From Dysidea avara (taxonomy: Eukaryota > Porifera > Demospongiae > Dictyoceratida > Dysideidae), in contig NC_089285.1 in NCBI RefSeq assembly GCF_963678975.1, positions 10,464,694-10,528,693 of the forward strand: 64,000 nucleotides of DNA, in the 5' to 3' direction. Every line of letters begins with the position of its first letter. Within the stretch, counting starts at the first letter, position 1. Shown here one piece after another: positions 53,437-63,794 of the stretch. The notes under the pieces are model-generated. The model did no database searches. It was given only the letters and a program-made list of their open reading frames with translations, and was not told where the DNA came from. The translations under genes and the position numbers were made by a program.

Positions 53437-54654
53437 TAATATTGCGTTGTGATTATATAGCTAAGTATTTTTATAGCTATAGCTATATATGTACATCTTA
53501 TTTATGTACTTTTCTAATATAGGAAATTAATTCAAAAACATGCATGTTCACATGCATGGTATACATCATTGCTATCAGACTCTTTATTTAACCATGCCTG
53601 TAATCCGAAATAATGGTTAAATTTGCTTCCAGATTCAGTCTTATAACACTTATTTTTCAAAAATTTCCTGGGGGGGCATGCCCCCAGACCCCCCTAGAAG
53701 GAGAGCATGCTTTGCATGCTCTGAGTGCGCTTCGCGCACTATGCATGTTCCCACAAGTACATAACTTCACCCTCCCCTCTTATACCAGTACATGCATGCA
53801 TGGGCCCCCCTCATATTTTTTGCCTTGCTACGCCCCTGTTTACACAGGCGAAAGTGGATTGGTCTACTTTTATAAAATACACGTCTCCCTACCTAGGAAA
53901 TCAGAGCGTAACATGGGTTTTTCGCGTATCAAACAAGGCGAAAAGCTCTTCCCGAAATAACACTTTCTTCTCTATTAGCTAACTCCTTTTGTTTCTTCAG
54001 TACTGTTAGGGCATTTGATTCATTCTTTTGACGTAGCATACACAAAAATGCGCTGATTAAACGTGGAGCGTTCTGATTGGTTGCACCAGTTTTTGGTAAT
54101 ACGGTACAACTCCACTATACTAAGCATACCGGACCCTTACTCTATGCGAAGGGGCGGGCGCCGTCAGACTATAGCCTGACAGAGTTGATTCAGCTTGTTC
54201 ACCATACTTGTTTCCTTTGTAGTGTAGCTACATACTGCCGGATTTATGCCTATTAAAAGGCTGAGCCCCAGATTGTACATTCTAAAGTCAAAGTAAGCAA
54301 AAACAACTCACATATTAGTCATGCATTAAGTTCCCTACTTGATACATCCGAAGATAAACAGCAAGAACTCACAATCGATCCTTAAGTTCGTTTTATCTTT
54401 CTTGGGGTACGTTTGTTTACCAGCTGGAAGTGCCACCGATAACTTGTACAGCAATAGTAAGCTGCAAGCTTCAATTTGAGAAAGCATTCCGTTCCGTAGT
54501 TTAGTCCATCATTCCGTTCCGTTCCATAGAATAGACCCCACCAAAATAACTTACTGTTCTTAGTACATGCACCCAATTGAGGATATTCATTTTTGTGTGC
54601 AGCTAGTCTCAGAGTCACTTGCAATTCTATATTTGCTACTCAGCCTGCTAGCTA

Positions 54655-55596
54655 ATGGCAATACCTCCAGCTCGTAAAGATCCGGTATACCATGCGGAGA
54701 TTTCAAGTAAAGCAAATGATGGCCCAAATGATCGTAAAAATCGCCATCTTGATATTTGTCCGAACAATTGTGGAGTTGACCCAATGCCTAGAAACAATGT
54801 AAAAGAGCACCTCAGGACATGCCCACTGGAAGAGGTGAAATGTGAGTTTCATGTGGTGGGTTGTATCGAAACAATGAATCGTAAGGACCAGGAAGAACAC
54901 AACAAAAAGGAGATAGAAATACATTTACGCTACACTAAAACTAAGCTCAACCAAATTCAAGCCATGACTACAACTACTGCAAACGATTGTAACACATTGG
55001 CTACCAAATTTGATGAACAGTTGATCAAGTTTCAAACAAAAATTGATAATCTGGACAAGGAATTGCACGAGTTAATATTTCACCCTGAATTAGTCTGGCT
55101 TGCAAAAATCAACTCTTTAGGGAAGAAGCTATTGTTAGGTGATCAAGTCATGGTTGTTCCAACAGTTGTTAGAATACCAGAGTACACCAGGATGAAGGAA
55201 AGTAAAGCCAGCTGGTACAGTACGCCATTTGATACCCGTGAAGGTCATAAGTTGTGCCTGAACGTTGTTGCTTGTGGACACTTGCATGGCAACAACACAC
55301 ATTTGTCAGTGTATCTGTATCTCATGAAAGGTCCAAATGATGATCGACTGCATTGGCCACTAAGTGGACACAGTGAAGTGAAATTATTGAACCAGCTCAG
55401 TGACAGTGAGCATTACATAGAGAAAGGAGTGGATTATGAAGATGGCTGTAAGAAAGTTGTTGATAGAGAGAGAAGTAGTCTTGTTATGTGGTACAGTCAC
55501 TGTTATATTAAAAATGAAGACCTTGGTACAAGCACGAAAACCTGTCGATATATCAAAGATGACAATATCTTTATACAAGTAGATTTCAACATTTAA
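54655..55596 (+). CDS. RING-less TRAF-like protein (TRAF zinc finger plus MATH domain)
   Basis: An intronless frame of 313 residues. Residues about 35-85 form a TRAF-type zinc finger (CPNNCGVDPMPRNNVKEHL, then CPLEEVKCEF, GCIETMNRKDQEEHN). A coiled coil follows (about 88-145), then a TRAF/MATH domain to the end (FDTREGHKLCLNVVACGHL, HLSVYLYLMKGPNDDRLHWP, and a terminal KDDNIFIQVDFNI). TRAFs are trimeric adaptors between receptors and ubiquitin/NF-kB signalling. Usual TRAFs begin with a RING and more zinc fingers, which are absent here; an in-frame TAG lies just upstream of the start. The ATG is 112 bp from the end of the outer nested transposon, so the promoter neighbourhood is recent. It may be a functional decoy or a 5'-truncated copy. 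Confidence 0.85.
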   Translation: MAIPPARKDPVYHAEISSKANDGPNDRKNRHLDICPNNCGVDPMPRNNVKEHLRTCPLEEVKCEFHVVGCIETMNRKDQEEHNKKEIEIHLRYTKTKLNQIQAMTTTTANDCNTLATKFDEQLIKFQTKIDNLDKELHELIFHPELVWLAKINSLGKKLLLGDQVMVVPTVVRIPEYTRMKESKASWYSTPFDTREGHKLCLNVVACGHLHGNNTHLSVYLYLMKGPNDDRLHWPLSGHSEVKLLNQLSDSEHYIEKGVDYEDGCKKVVDRERSSLVMWYSHCYIKNEDLGTSTKTCRYIKDDNIFIQVDFNI

Positions 55597-55672
55597 AAAG
55601 CTTAGTACTGCATATATTTCTATCTAAAGACTACGTCTTTATAGACACTATTACTGTGACAATGCTGTAATT

Positions 55673-57587
55673 AGGATCACTTATGCACTTGTTAATTTCA
55701 TGCCCTATCCCCCCACCCAAAGTGGGGATTTGACATTGCTTCTTGTCCCCACCCCTGGGGCAATTGACAGTTGTCCAATTCACTGACCGATTTTTGCTAG
55801 TTGCATTTATAAACAATAAAGTCGTACTCGCTGTACTTTTACTAGCTACAGGTGTATTACCAGGTAATGTTTAGTCATCCTTGAGGTGTCAAATCCCCTA
55901 TTATTATTATTATTGTTTACTTACTGAGCAGTCAGCCCTGCTGGTGTGCTCAGGAATCACATAAACAAATACATTAGGTACAATAATATGATTGGAGTCT
56001 AGCTGTAAATAGATCAGTATCTGCAATTTCAATTGTATCAGTTGGTAGTATGTTCCACTCGTTTATTGTTCTTGAGAAATAGCTGTTTTGGTATGCCGTG
56101 GTGGATGAGGTATAGTGAAGATGGTGGTATTGTCTTGTTGGTCGTGTTTTTGGTAAGTAATAATGAGGAATTTGGAGTGATAACTGTTGGTAGTGTATCT
56201 TATGTAATATTTGTAACCTAGATAATTTCCGACGAATTTGTAATGTAGGCCATTTCAGCTGATCCGACATTAGACAAACTGAACTGAATCTGCCATAGTC
56301 ATTCAACACCCAGCGCGCTGCTCTTCGTTGTACTTTCTCTAACTCTGAAATATCTCCAACGTGGTAGGGATCCCAGACAGCAGATGCATACTCTAGTTGT
56401 GGTCTCACCATTGTTAGGTAAGCTGATTCTTTAACCTGTTTTGAACATTTGTTTAGATTGCGTTTTAAGAAATTGAGTGTTCTAGATGCTTTATTGACAA
56501 CATTTGATATGTGAGGTGACCAAGACAGTGATTTATGAATAAGACTCCTAGGTACATATGTTGATCAGATATATCTAGTATGTGACTGTGAAGTGTGTAG
56601 TCGTAAGTGAGTGGTGATAAGGATCTCGTGCAACGTATAACTGTACATTTACTAATATTGAACTTAAGTTGCCAAGTATCGGCCCATTCTGACAGTTTAT
56701 TTAAATCTTCTTGAAGTCTGTTGATGTCTTCTACACTATTGATAACTCTATAAAGCAAGCAATCATCAGCGAACAGGCGGAGTGGTGAGTTGATGTCTTT
56801 AGTTATGTCATTTATATACAATAGGAACATTAGAGGTCCAAGAACTGTGCCTTGTGGTACCCCAGACATTACCGACACTGGACTAGAGGATTCACTATTT
56901 AAAACAACACAATGAGTACGTTGGGTAAGCCAAGTTTGGATCCAGTTATAAGTACTGCCATTAATTCCATAATATCTTAGTTTGGTCATTAAGCGTTGGT
57001 GTGGTACTGTATCGAATGCTTTAGAAAAATCCAATAGGATGATATCTATTTGTTTCTGATGGTCTAGAGCAAAGGATATGTCTTCTGTAAGAGTAATTAG
57101 TTGAGTTATGCATGAATGATTAGATCTGAACCCATGTTGATTTTCAATTAATATGTTGTTTTCGTTTAGATGGTTGATGATGGAATGATATATAATGTGT
57201 TCCATAACCTTTGCACAAATGGAGGTCAAAGATATGGGGCGATAATTACTAACACTACTGTGGTTACCTTTCTTGAATACTGGACATATATTGGCTTTTA
57301 ACCAATCAGATGACAATGAGTTAGTTGACAGAGAATGATTGAAAATTATGTGTAATATTGGTGTTATTTCATCTGCGCAATGCTTCAAGATGTAAGGGGA
57401 TATACGGTCTGGACCACTAGCTTTATTTGTATCCCTACTAGGGGGTGGGGACATAGTGGGGATCTGACAGCTGATTTTGCCCCAGTAGTGGGGAATTTGA
57501 CACCAAGATTTGTCAAATCTCCTGTATCCCCCCCCCCCCCCCAACCGTGGGAGAGTGGGGCATGAAATTGACAAGTGCATTATCCTT
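55673..57587. mobile_element. TIR element carrying a LINE insertion
   Basis: Inverted termini around TGCACTTGT(T/C)AATTTCATGCC at 55684-55704 and its complement at 57560-57580. Inside them are mirrored GTGGGGA/TCCCCAC-rich blocks. Without the LINE (55899-57438) it would be about 375 bp, a MITE. Outer ends and target duplication are not exactly resolved. Confidence 0.6.
55899..57438 (-). mobile_element. 5'-truncated non-LTR retrotransposon (jockey/CR1-like LINE)
   Basis: Read on the minus strand, the ORF2 product starts within the reverse transcriptase region (NKASGPDRISPYILKHC) and shows NYRPISLTS, LLDFSKAFDTVPH, GVPQGTVLGPLMFLLYIND and the catalytic FADDCLLYR. The C-terminal domain includes RPQLEYASAVWDPYH and EKVQRRAARWVLNDYG, ending at 55974 before a (TAA)n tail at 55914-55899. 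The endonuclease half is missing. One single-base frameshift near 56540 separates the two open parts; otherwise the frame is clean, suggesting a fairly recent dead-on-arrival insertion. The clade is inferred from the C-terminal motif order. Confidence 0.85.
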
Positions 57588-57711
57588 GTTCCACATACTA
57601 TAATTCAGGATAGGGCCATTGAAATAGTGCAGTATGGTGATACCACCCTTAGTATACCTACATCAAAATATTCCCTATAGGATTCTTTATATACTAGTAG
57701 TGGTCAGAGCA

Positions 57712-57800
57712 CCACCGCGAGTGCAATATGGGAAAAAATAGCACGAGGGCGTGGGCGAGAGATTAATACAGCACGAGGCGAAGAGTGGGGGTGACGCCAA
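57712..57800. repeat. Decayed copy of the TACAGCACGAGG element
   Basis: ACCGCGAGTGCAATATGGG, AAATAGCACGAGGGCGTGGG and AATACAGCACGAGGCGAAG resemble the termini and core of the small MITE at 12474-12618. No clean target duplication was identified. Confidence 0.4.
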
Positions 57801-57921
57801 GTAGGTGAGGGGCACCTGCCTGCCCATTGAACCCTGGGCATGCTGTAGGTTATAATTAATTTTCAAATATTTTGTTAGCATTCTATAGAGATGTGTGGGA
57901 GGAAGGGAGTGCCAATAGGGC

Positions 57922-58221
57922 CGGGAAAGAAAAGGGTCTAGTGAACATAGTAGTGTAGCATCGTTGTTGGGTTATCCCGAGATTGTGGGGATTCTACTGC
58001 GCAGCTTCCAGATTGTTGTTTGGTGCAAATGACATGATCTGCTGCATTTGCGTCCTGTTACCATAGATATTTCAGTAGTAGCTATGGTAACAGGATACAA
58101 ATATTAGCAAATCGCGTCATTTGTTGCCAATCAACAATCCGAAAGTTGCGCAGTAGAATCCCCACAATCTCGGGATAGCCCAACGACGATGCTATAGTTC
58201 ACCAGACCCTTTTCTTTCCCC
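57922..58221. mobile_element. Foldback MITE, about 300 bp
   Basis: Left arm GGGAAAGAAAAGGGTCTAGT ... CCCGAGATTGTGGGGATTCT is mirrored by AGAATCCCCACAATCTCGGG ... AGACCCTTTTCTTTCCC. The loop includes complementary CCATAGATATTTC/GTAGCTATGG segments. A second end fragment (AAAGAAAAGGGTCTGGCTAC) follows at 58232-58252. The arms match closely apart from small indels. Confidence 0.75.
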
Positions 58222-58495
58222 GCACAAAAGAAAGAAAAGGGTCTGGCTACGTGAGACTAAATTACTTATGGTGTTCCACCTGGCATTTACAACGTGGACA
58301 GGAGTCATTTTGTAGTGTTGATAACGCCATGTGCTCTGTTCCTTCGCTAACTAAGAATGGCTTTCAGGGTAATTCGCCCACTTCTGTTTAGGTCATGGCA
58401 TTGGTCTATGTATTTATGATACGTCATAATTGTTGAATGGCTTCATAACATTGCAGTGGTTTGGTGCGGAAAGGAATGCGATAATGTGTCTAGAA

Positions 58496-58604
58496 CTTGT
58501 TTACTGTTTCAACAGTGCTGTGTTGGGATCAAAGGGAAAATACACAACTTGTTTACTGTTTCAACAGTGCTGTGTTGGGATCAAAGGGAAAATACAGCAC
58601 ACTT
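58496..58604 (+). repeat. Tandem duplication of about 55 bp
   Basis: ACTTGTTTACTGTTTCAACA ... GGGAAAATACA occurs twice in a row almost without change (58496-58549 and 58550-58604). It is followed by several AAATACAGCAC-type words. Confidence 0.8.
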
Positions 58605-59284
58605 GGGCAAATACAGCACAGTTGAAACAAGTACAGCACCCTGCCAGCTTTGAAGTGTGCAGCCAGGTGTACAATAAAAGTACACTTCAGTTTCACTTTG
58701 ATCTTTTCACCCAAAGTGCAGTATAGAAAATTTAATAATATTGCTTGAGTCACATGCATGCATAAAGCACAATGAATGCAGTTGTAGGAATAAGTTATGT
58801 AGCTATAGGAAGCTATAATGACAACTATCTACTGAAAATTGTGTTTATGCTTGCACGTCCCTATAGTGATTATTTAATGAAATACTGTTTGAAATCAAAA
58901 TGAACTGCACTTTGTTGAATGTAAAAAAGCTGAAAAGTTGTCCGTCTGACTGTCAGGCATTCCTTTGGGATTCAACTATTATCTTGCCAACCGCTGCACA
59001 TATTACTGTTAAACAAATCACTCACCATCTAAGTGGTGTTTTTAATGAAGTCATCATTTGTTGTGTTGAACACAAGGATGTAGTGAAAAACTTGCTGGAA
59101 TTCTTTATGTAAAACTGCACATGTAATTATTCTGTTCTGTGAATGCTATCCCAATAGAGACCTATGAGAAGGCTACAACCTGTGAATACAGGGAGTCAAA
59201 AACATGTATCTAAAATTAATACAGAAAAAAAAGTCATTGCAACTTATATGCTTGATATGATTATTGAGCTGCAGGGCATACATG

Positions 59285-59435
59285 CATTACAAGTGGTATA
59301 GCATGTGACTTGCAAGTATGAGGTTCTTTGATGAGGTTACTGGTTTGAATCCTGATCCTATACCTACTTAAATGAGGACATTCTTGCATTCTTTTATACC
59401 ACTTGCTTTCTCTTAGGAAAGCACATTGCACAATG
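59285..59435 (+). mobile_element. Possible tRNA-derived SINE
   Basis: The A-box-like GTGGTATAGCATGTGAC and B-box-like TGGTTTGAATCCTGATCC are 35-40 bp apart, followed by CTTAGGAAAGCACATTGCAC, similar to the body of the SINE at 32661-32815. The acceptor stem does not pair, so it is not a tRNA gene. Confidence 0.45.
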
Positions 59436-61197
59436 ATAAGCATGGACAGGGAAATCCAGCACATATTTGATTGTTTGTGTGCACTATTAGAGTGTTTTTC
59501 AAAACTTAACTTCTTTTCAATGTTGCTGGTATTATATTATGAGAACAATAAATTTTGGTGCTTAACAAAGTACTCATATATACACGTCATACATAGGCAG
59601 TGAAAATGGGGGGGATGTTTGTAAGAAAAGATCAAAATACTCTAATAAAACAGTCACTTGTTATTATTTTTGTAATCTTTTCAAAAGCATAGTTAATTCA
59701 TCCAAAGTACTATCTCAGAGCATGAAATATTCCTTGGGGACGACTTGCCCATTAATAATATCCATATCTGTCGTATGCTTCAAACTCCTATATATGTAAA
59801 TTTCATTATCAAAGTTTGCCCCATACCTTTTGACCTGCTCCACCACCATGTGTATACTAAGCTGAATCACTTCCATTGACTAATGTGGGTCTTTGAGATC
59901 TGGTGAATATATACTTCTGGTTGAAATTTAGTCTTGGGGTGTAGCTGTGAACTGCAAAAAAAAATTGACAGCTACCCTATATATAGAACAGTTTCATAAA
60001 AGTATAGAATTATAGTCCAGGAAATTTATCATCATGACTAAATCACTTTTTAGGAGTATATGCACAGTAGTGGTCAGCACCAAACAGCAATAAATTTATA
60101 GCCACCATCTTACAGATTCAGCTCTGGCATACACAAATTGAGGTACCAAAAATTTAATCCTAGGTACACAACTTTGTAGCCACCATTATTTTAAATCTGG
60201 TCACATCGTAACTAATCATTATGTAAGACACAAGGATGATTCTGTGTGGTGCAACATAAATATTGTTGTGTTCATGAATAACAGCATCTGTCTACCTTCT
60301 ATTATACAGCTAGCTACTATTCAGTGTCGTAGCTGCATAGCCACTATATTCACTGGAAGATAGAATGGTTAACTGGAATGGTAGAAATTATCACATGTGT
60401 TTGCTTCATAGTTTGTATGGGTATTCACAATTTTGACTGTTACAATTATCCCTATTTGCACAAAAATGTGTGTGATCGCCTACTAATCACATAGTGACCA
60501 TCATTAATCCAACAACCATAGCAATTGTTACTAAGCAACAAAAATTCAAAAATAACTACTGCATAAGGCTAATCTCACTTAGCAACCATTGCTATGACAC
60601 CAAGGTGACTTTACCATGTACTCTATGACCTTAGCAAAGGCCTACAACTATGTTAAGCAACCACATTGTTGGAGATATATCACTATAGTAACATCATTTT
60701 GTTGATAGAATTACTCCTACTGTCAGACTGACAGTACGTGCAATTACAAAAGCAAACCATGCAATTTACACTATTAAACTGCAAGTATATCATATATTCC
60801 AGGACTTGCTGTGTTCACACTGTATAAATAACTTCTTCAAGTGTATAATATATAATCATTATATGTAGCTGGTCATTTAGCAATGGAATTATTTCTTGAT
60901 GTATTTTAAAACATAAACCATTTGGCACAAACACAAGAAAGACTACAACGATAATGTAGATCAATGTCTTAAGGTGGCATTGTGTTAGTCTCACACCAAG
61001 CCCTGTGTATGTACTTACATAGACACCCATGCAGTGCAGAGTGCTATTCCCATTCAATGGCATTCATGATACTTAGATAACTTGTTGAATCTAAACATTT
61101 GATGTACTAGTGTTTGTACTAGGAATGTCATTTGAAAGATTGCAGGGACTGAAGTTCTGTTCTCTGGATGTGGGTCATCATTACAAAATTATCACAG

Positions 61198-61482
61198 ATA
61201 GGCCTGTGTCAATATGCCAGCATATTAAAAGTACAATAGGCTGGAGTGCTATTCCAGGAGCATATTAGATGGACATTTCAGCTTAATTCCGTGAAAATAG
61301 ATTGATACTACCTAATAGAGCAGTCAGTGGAACTTGAAACTGAACAGTCACTTTGTAGTGGAATGCTCTAATAGAGTATTCACTGATTAAAACGTTCCAA
61401 GATTATTGTAAGAAATATGGAAAAAATTTTGGGAAATTCCTGGGAGCATTTAGGGCAAAATTTTGAGCATGCCTAATTATAA
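61198..61482. mobile_element. Second copy of the TAGGCCTG MITE
   Basis: It begins ATAGGCCTGTGTCAATATGC, contains CTAATAGAG(C/T)A(G/T) motifs and the TTTGGGAAATTCCTGGGAGC / AAAATTTTGAGCATGCCTAA end that matches the complement of the left end of 43651-44040. Ends are decayed. Confidence 0.6.
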
Positions 61483-62289
61483 TCACAGAAGCAATTGTCA
61501 ATTCACTATGGGCATAGCAGGAATTGTTACATTAATCATTAATCACAGAGGTGTTTCTGCATGATAGCTGTATTCCTGAGATCTAGATATCGGTGTCATT
61601 TCTTGGCTTGCTGTTGGTACATCGTATATAGCATTCCAGTAGAGTGTAGTCTATTACCAATGTTTTAATTTTAAAATTGATTGTGGCAATGCTCAAGATC
61701 AGCTCCTTTTAAAGGTGTGGCATTTAACCAGTTGATATGGTATCATGATAGAGCACCATGCCATGACATTGTACTATTAGTACACTCACAGCTGTGGTTC
61801 AGCAGAAAGGTACAGTTAATTTTGTATATAGCTGCACTAGGATCATGCAGGAGCACATAGCTAAGAGCTGCAAGGTGCAAGCAGTGCTTTGGCCTCCTGC
61901 TGTGATATAGGACCAGCATGAGCTTTACTTCTGCACACAATGACCATGACTTATACCTCTTACTGAAATTGACATTGTCTTTGGTTGAGCTTGTAAAGTT
62001 TTGTTATTGGACATATATCCCCACCACTGTGTCAACTCTTTACCCAGTGTCTGCATGTTTACATATATTTTGTATTGTTTTGTAATGTAAACAGAATACA
62101 GCTTAAACAACCTTTTTTTAACTTATTAATTACTATATATACAGGTTGAAATGATTCCACAATTATATGGCTATAACTATTCTAGTGAACCACTATAGAC
62201 CATATGGGATCTAGGGAATTGTCAGTCACAAAAAGTTGCTACAGCTTTGGATTTCATTGTTTACAAGAAAAGTATGGGCAAAAAATATT

Positions 62290-63000
62290 TACACTGTAAA
62301 TTCAAATGGGTACAAATGACCCAAATTTTTGGGTTGCTTTACCTGCAATTCAAATTACTGATTTTTGGCAGCAATGACCTAAGGATGTACTTGTTTATTT
62401 TAACTTTGTAACATATAGTCATATTAACCAGATGCCCATAGTCACTTCAACTCTAACCAAGTGCCCGGGTTGAAATAACCTTGTCATCATGGTCATTTTA
62501 ACCATCTGTTGGTAAAATCAACTCGTGTCACAAAATATTTGTTTGTTTGTTTACATTAATTAACAAGTTAGTCATCATTAGTAATAACATGCATTAATCT
62601 ATCTTTGACACAGATTCAATAATATTGTTACATACTACATCTTAATACTTTAAACATTATAGAGTTTTCAAATTGTATATATAAAACCTATGATCTCCAT
62701 GTTCACTTTTGATTGTGGGATGTAACACAAATGTTATAACGACCAGTGTACTGTACATTTAACCATGTAGCTGGTCATCTAAACTTTACTACAGTTGACT
62801 TGACCATATATACACACTGAAATTACCAAAATATGTTATTTCATCATCCTAAGTGAACAGTTATTTTGACCTTCCCTAGTTTTTTTGACTGATTTAGTTC
62901 CCTATAGTTACAACCACCTTTAGATGGTCATTTTGACCAAATTTCTGTAGTTTAAATTTACTCATGGAGGTTGAATTGACCCATTTGAACTTACTGTGTA
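62290..63000. mobile_element. TA-flanked element with CACTGTAAATTCAAATGGGT ends
   Basis: The element at 62292-62998 is bounded by TA. Its left end CACTGTAAATTCAAATGGGT is mirrored by ACCCATTTGAACTTACTGTG. The interior repeats phrases such as GGTCATTTT(A/G)ACC several times and has no frame. It fits a nonautonomous Tc1/mariner-type element. Confidence 0.65.
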
Positions 63001-63239
63001 GTGTTCTTTTGCAAAAACTGTCTCTATATATCATCATATGTAGGTGCTAGTAAATTACTATAATGGTACTCCATCTCCCAGTACGATTCCTTAATTCACA
63101 TTTTTGGCAGTTAAAATTTTTCATAGCATAAAGCACAAGTATTTTTTGCCCTCAAAAATGGCATCTTGTTGTGCATACGTGACTTTAGAGTGCCATGCAC
63201 ATCTTAGATCACACTATTTTATGAGAGATTGGGTGTCTT

Positions 63240-63406
63240 AGACCCCTTGCTGAACATGACAATTTTACAATAAGGACACCTGCAACACTCGATAACAGTC
63301 CCAAAAAGTATCCCCATTAACATGTAACTTGGAAAATCAGAACACCTTGAAAAACAGGACAAATTTGGTTGGTCCCAAGGTGTCCTTAATAACAGGTTTC
63401 ACTGTA
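63240..63406. mobile_element. pogo-like MITE, relative of 35104-35280
   Basis: The right end TAATAACAGGTTTCACTG at 63387-63404, followed by TA, is the complement of the family left end. Internal TTGGTCCCAAGGTGTCCTTA is complementary to text in the NCoR intron 12 copy. The left end is decayed. Confidence 0.6.
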
Positions 63407-63479
63407 TAACATAGTCTGCATGCCACAATAGCCATTGCTCATGTGAAATTAGCTGCAGCCTCGTGACATACATAAATTG

Positions 63480-63794
63480 CTATTGATGTTGTACATACAC
63501 AGGAACAGTATCACTGTCATCAGATTTTTTCTCATGATCTAGTTTATTAAAGTAGTCTGTTAATGGGTAAACCCAATCACCTCCAGGCTTTGGATTTGTG
63601 TAACATTTTCTCCAATCGATCTGTAATTTATCATTTATGACATACACACACATGTGCATGGATGCTGTGTTATACCATGGAAACTCTTTTCCAGCTTCGA
63701 TAAATTGAGTATTGTCACAGAATTCTTTCACAGTTGTCTGATATTCAGCGGCTTCCTCCATTGAGGTTTTTAAAACTTCAGCTAAGCTATCAGT
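63480..63794 (-). CDS. C-terminal exon of an unrecognised gene
   Basis: The frame opens at a possible acceptor (TTTACAG before 63794) and runs to a TAG at 63480, about 104 residues. The sequence is hydrophilic and complex (EAAEYQTTVKEFCDNTQF, WRKCYTNPKPGGDWVYPL), unlike chance AT-rich frames. It has no recognised domain or signal. The upstream exons would lie right of the window or between 63840 and 64000. It may instead start at the Met at 63761. Confidence 0.5.
   Translation of the reverse strand, partial: TDSLAEVLKTSMEEAAEYQTTVKEFCDNTQFIEAGKEFPWYNTASMHMCVYVINDKLQIDWRKCYTNPKPGGDWVYPLTDYFNKLDHEKKSDDSDTVPVYVQHQ

Larger units (their letters stand above)
50016..53843 (+). mobile_element. Autonomous-type hAT transposon, 5 bp TSD
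   Basis: Element 50021-53838 (3.8 kb), flanked by TTTAC on both sides. Ends CAGGGGCGTAGGAACAGGGG and mirrored CCTTGCTACGCCCCTG are typical hAT CAGGGGCG termini. 5 bp duplications are known for the hAT5 group rather than the usual 8 bp. G-rich subterminal regions resemble the MITE at 20309-20599. It carries a nearly whole transposase frame interrupted by a 536 bp MITE. Confidence 0.9.
49841..54180. mobile_element. Second-level element with 10 bp TSD, host of the hAT
   Basis: Element 49851-54170. ATAGCCTGAC is repeated exactly at 49841-49850 and 54171-54180. The termini match over about 55 bp: left AGTCTGGCAGCGTCCGCCCC then TTCGCATAGAGTAAGGGTCT; right complement AGTCTGACGGCGCCCGCCCC then the same block. 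Without the hAT it would be about 500 bp, a MITE. The duplication length fits Mutator-like elements. Confidence 0.85.
47714..54551. mobile_element. Outer long-TIR element (Mutator-like), 9 bp TSD, containing the nested transposons
   Basis: Element 47723-54542. AAAATAACT occurs exactly at 47714-47722 and 54543-54551. The left end (GGTGGGGACTATTCTACGGA) and the complement of the right end (GGTGGGGTCTATTCTATGGA) begin arms that align, with gaps, for several hundred bases: (C/T)GGAACG repeats, CTTTCTCAAATTGAAGCTTG, GGATCGATTGTG(G/A)GTTCTTG, and a TTTGACTTTAGAA block near 48033 and 54283. 9 bp duplications and long arms fit Mutator/MULE. No transposase frame was recognised in its own interior (about 48120-49840), so it is probably nonautonomous or gutted. 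Confidence 0.85.
58650..63479. other. Gene-poor, repeat-rich stretch
   Basis: Besides the elements listed separately, nothing with coding support was seen. The longest frames (for example 58900-59112 and 60815-61063) match no recognised domain. Confidence 0.4.

Noticed and set aside
59285-59435. tRNA gene
   Set aside because: A-box and B-box words are present but no acceptor stem or anticodon arm pairs; a SINE relic fits better.
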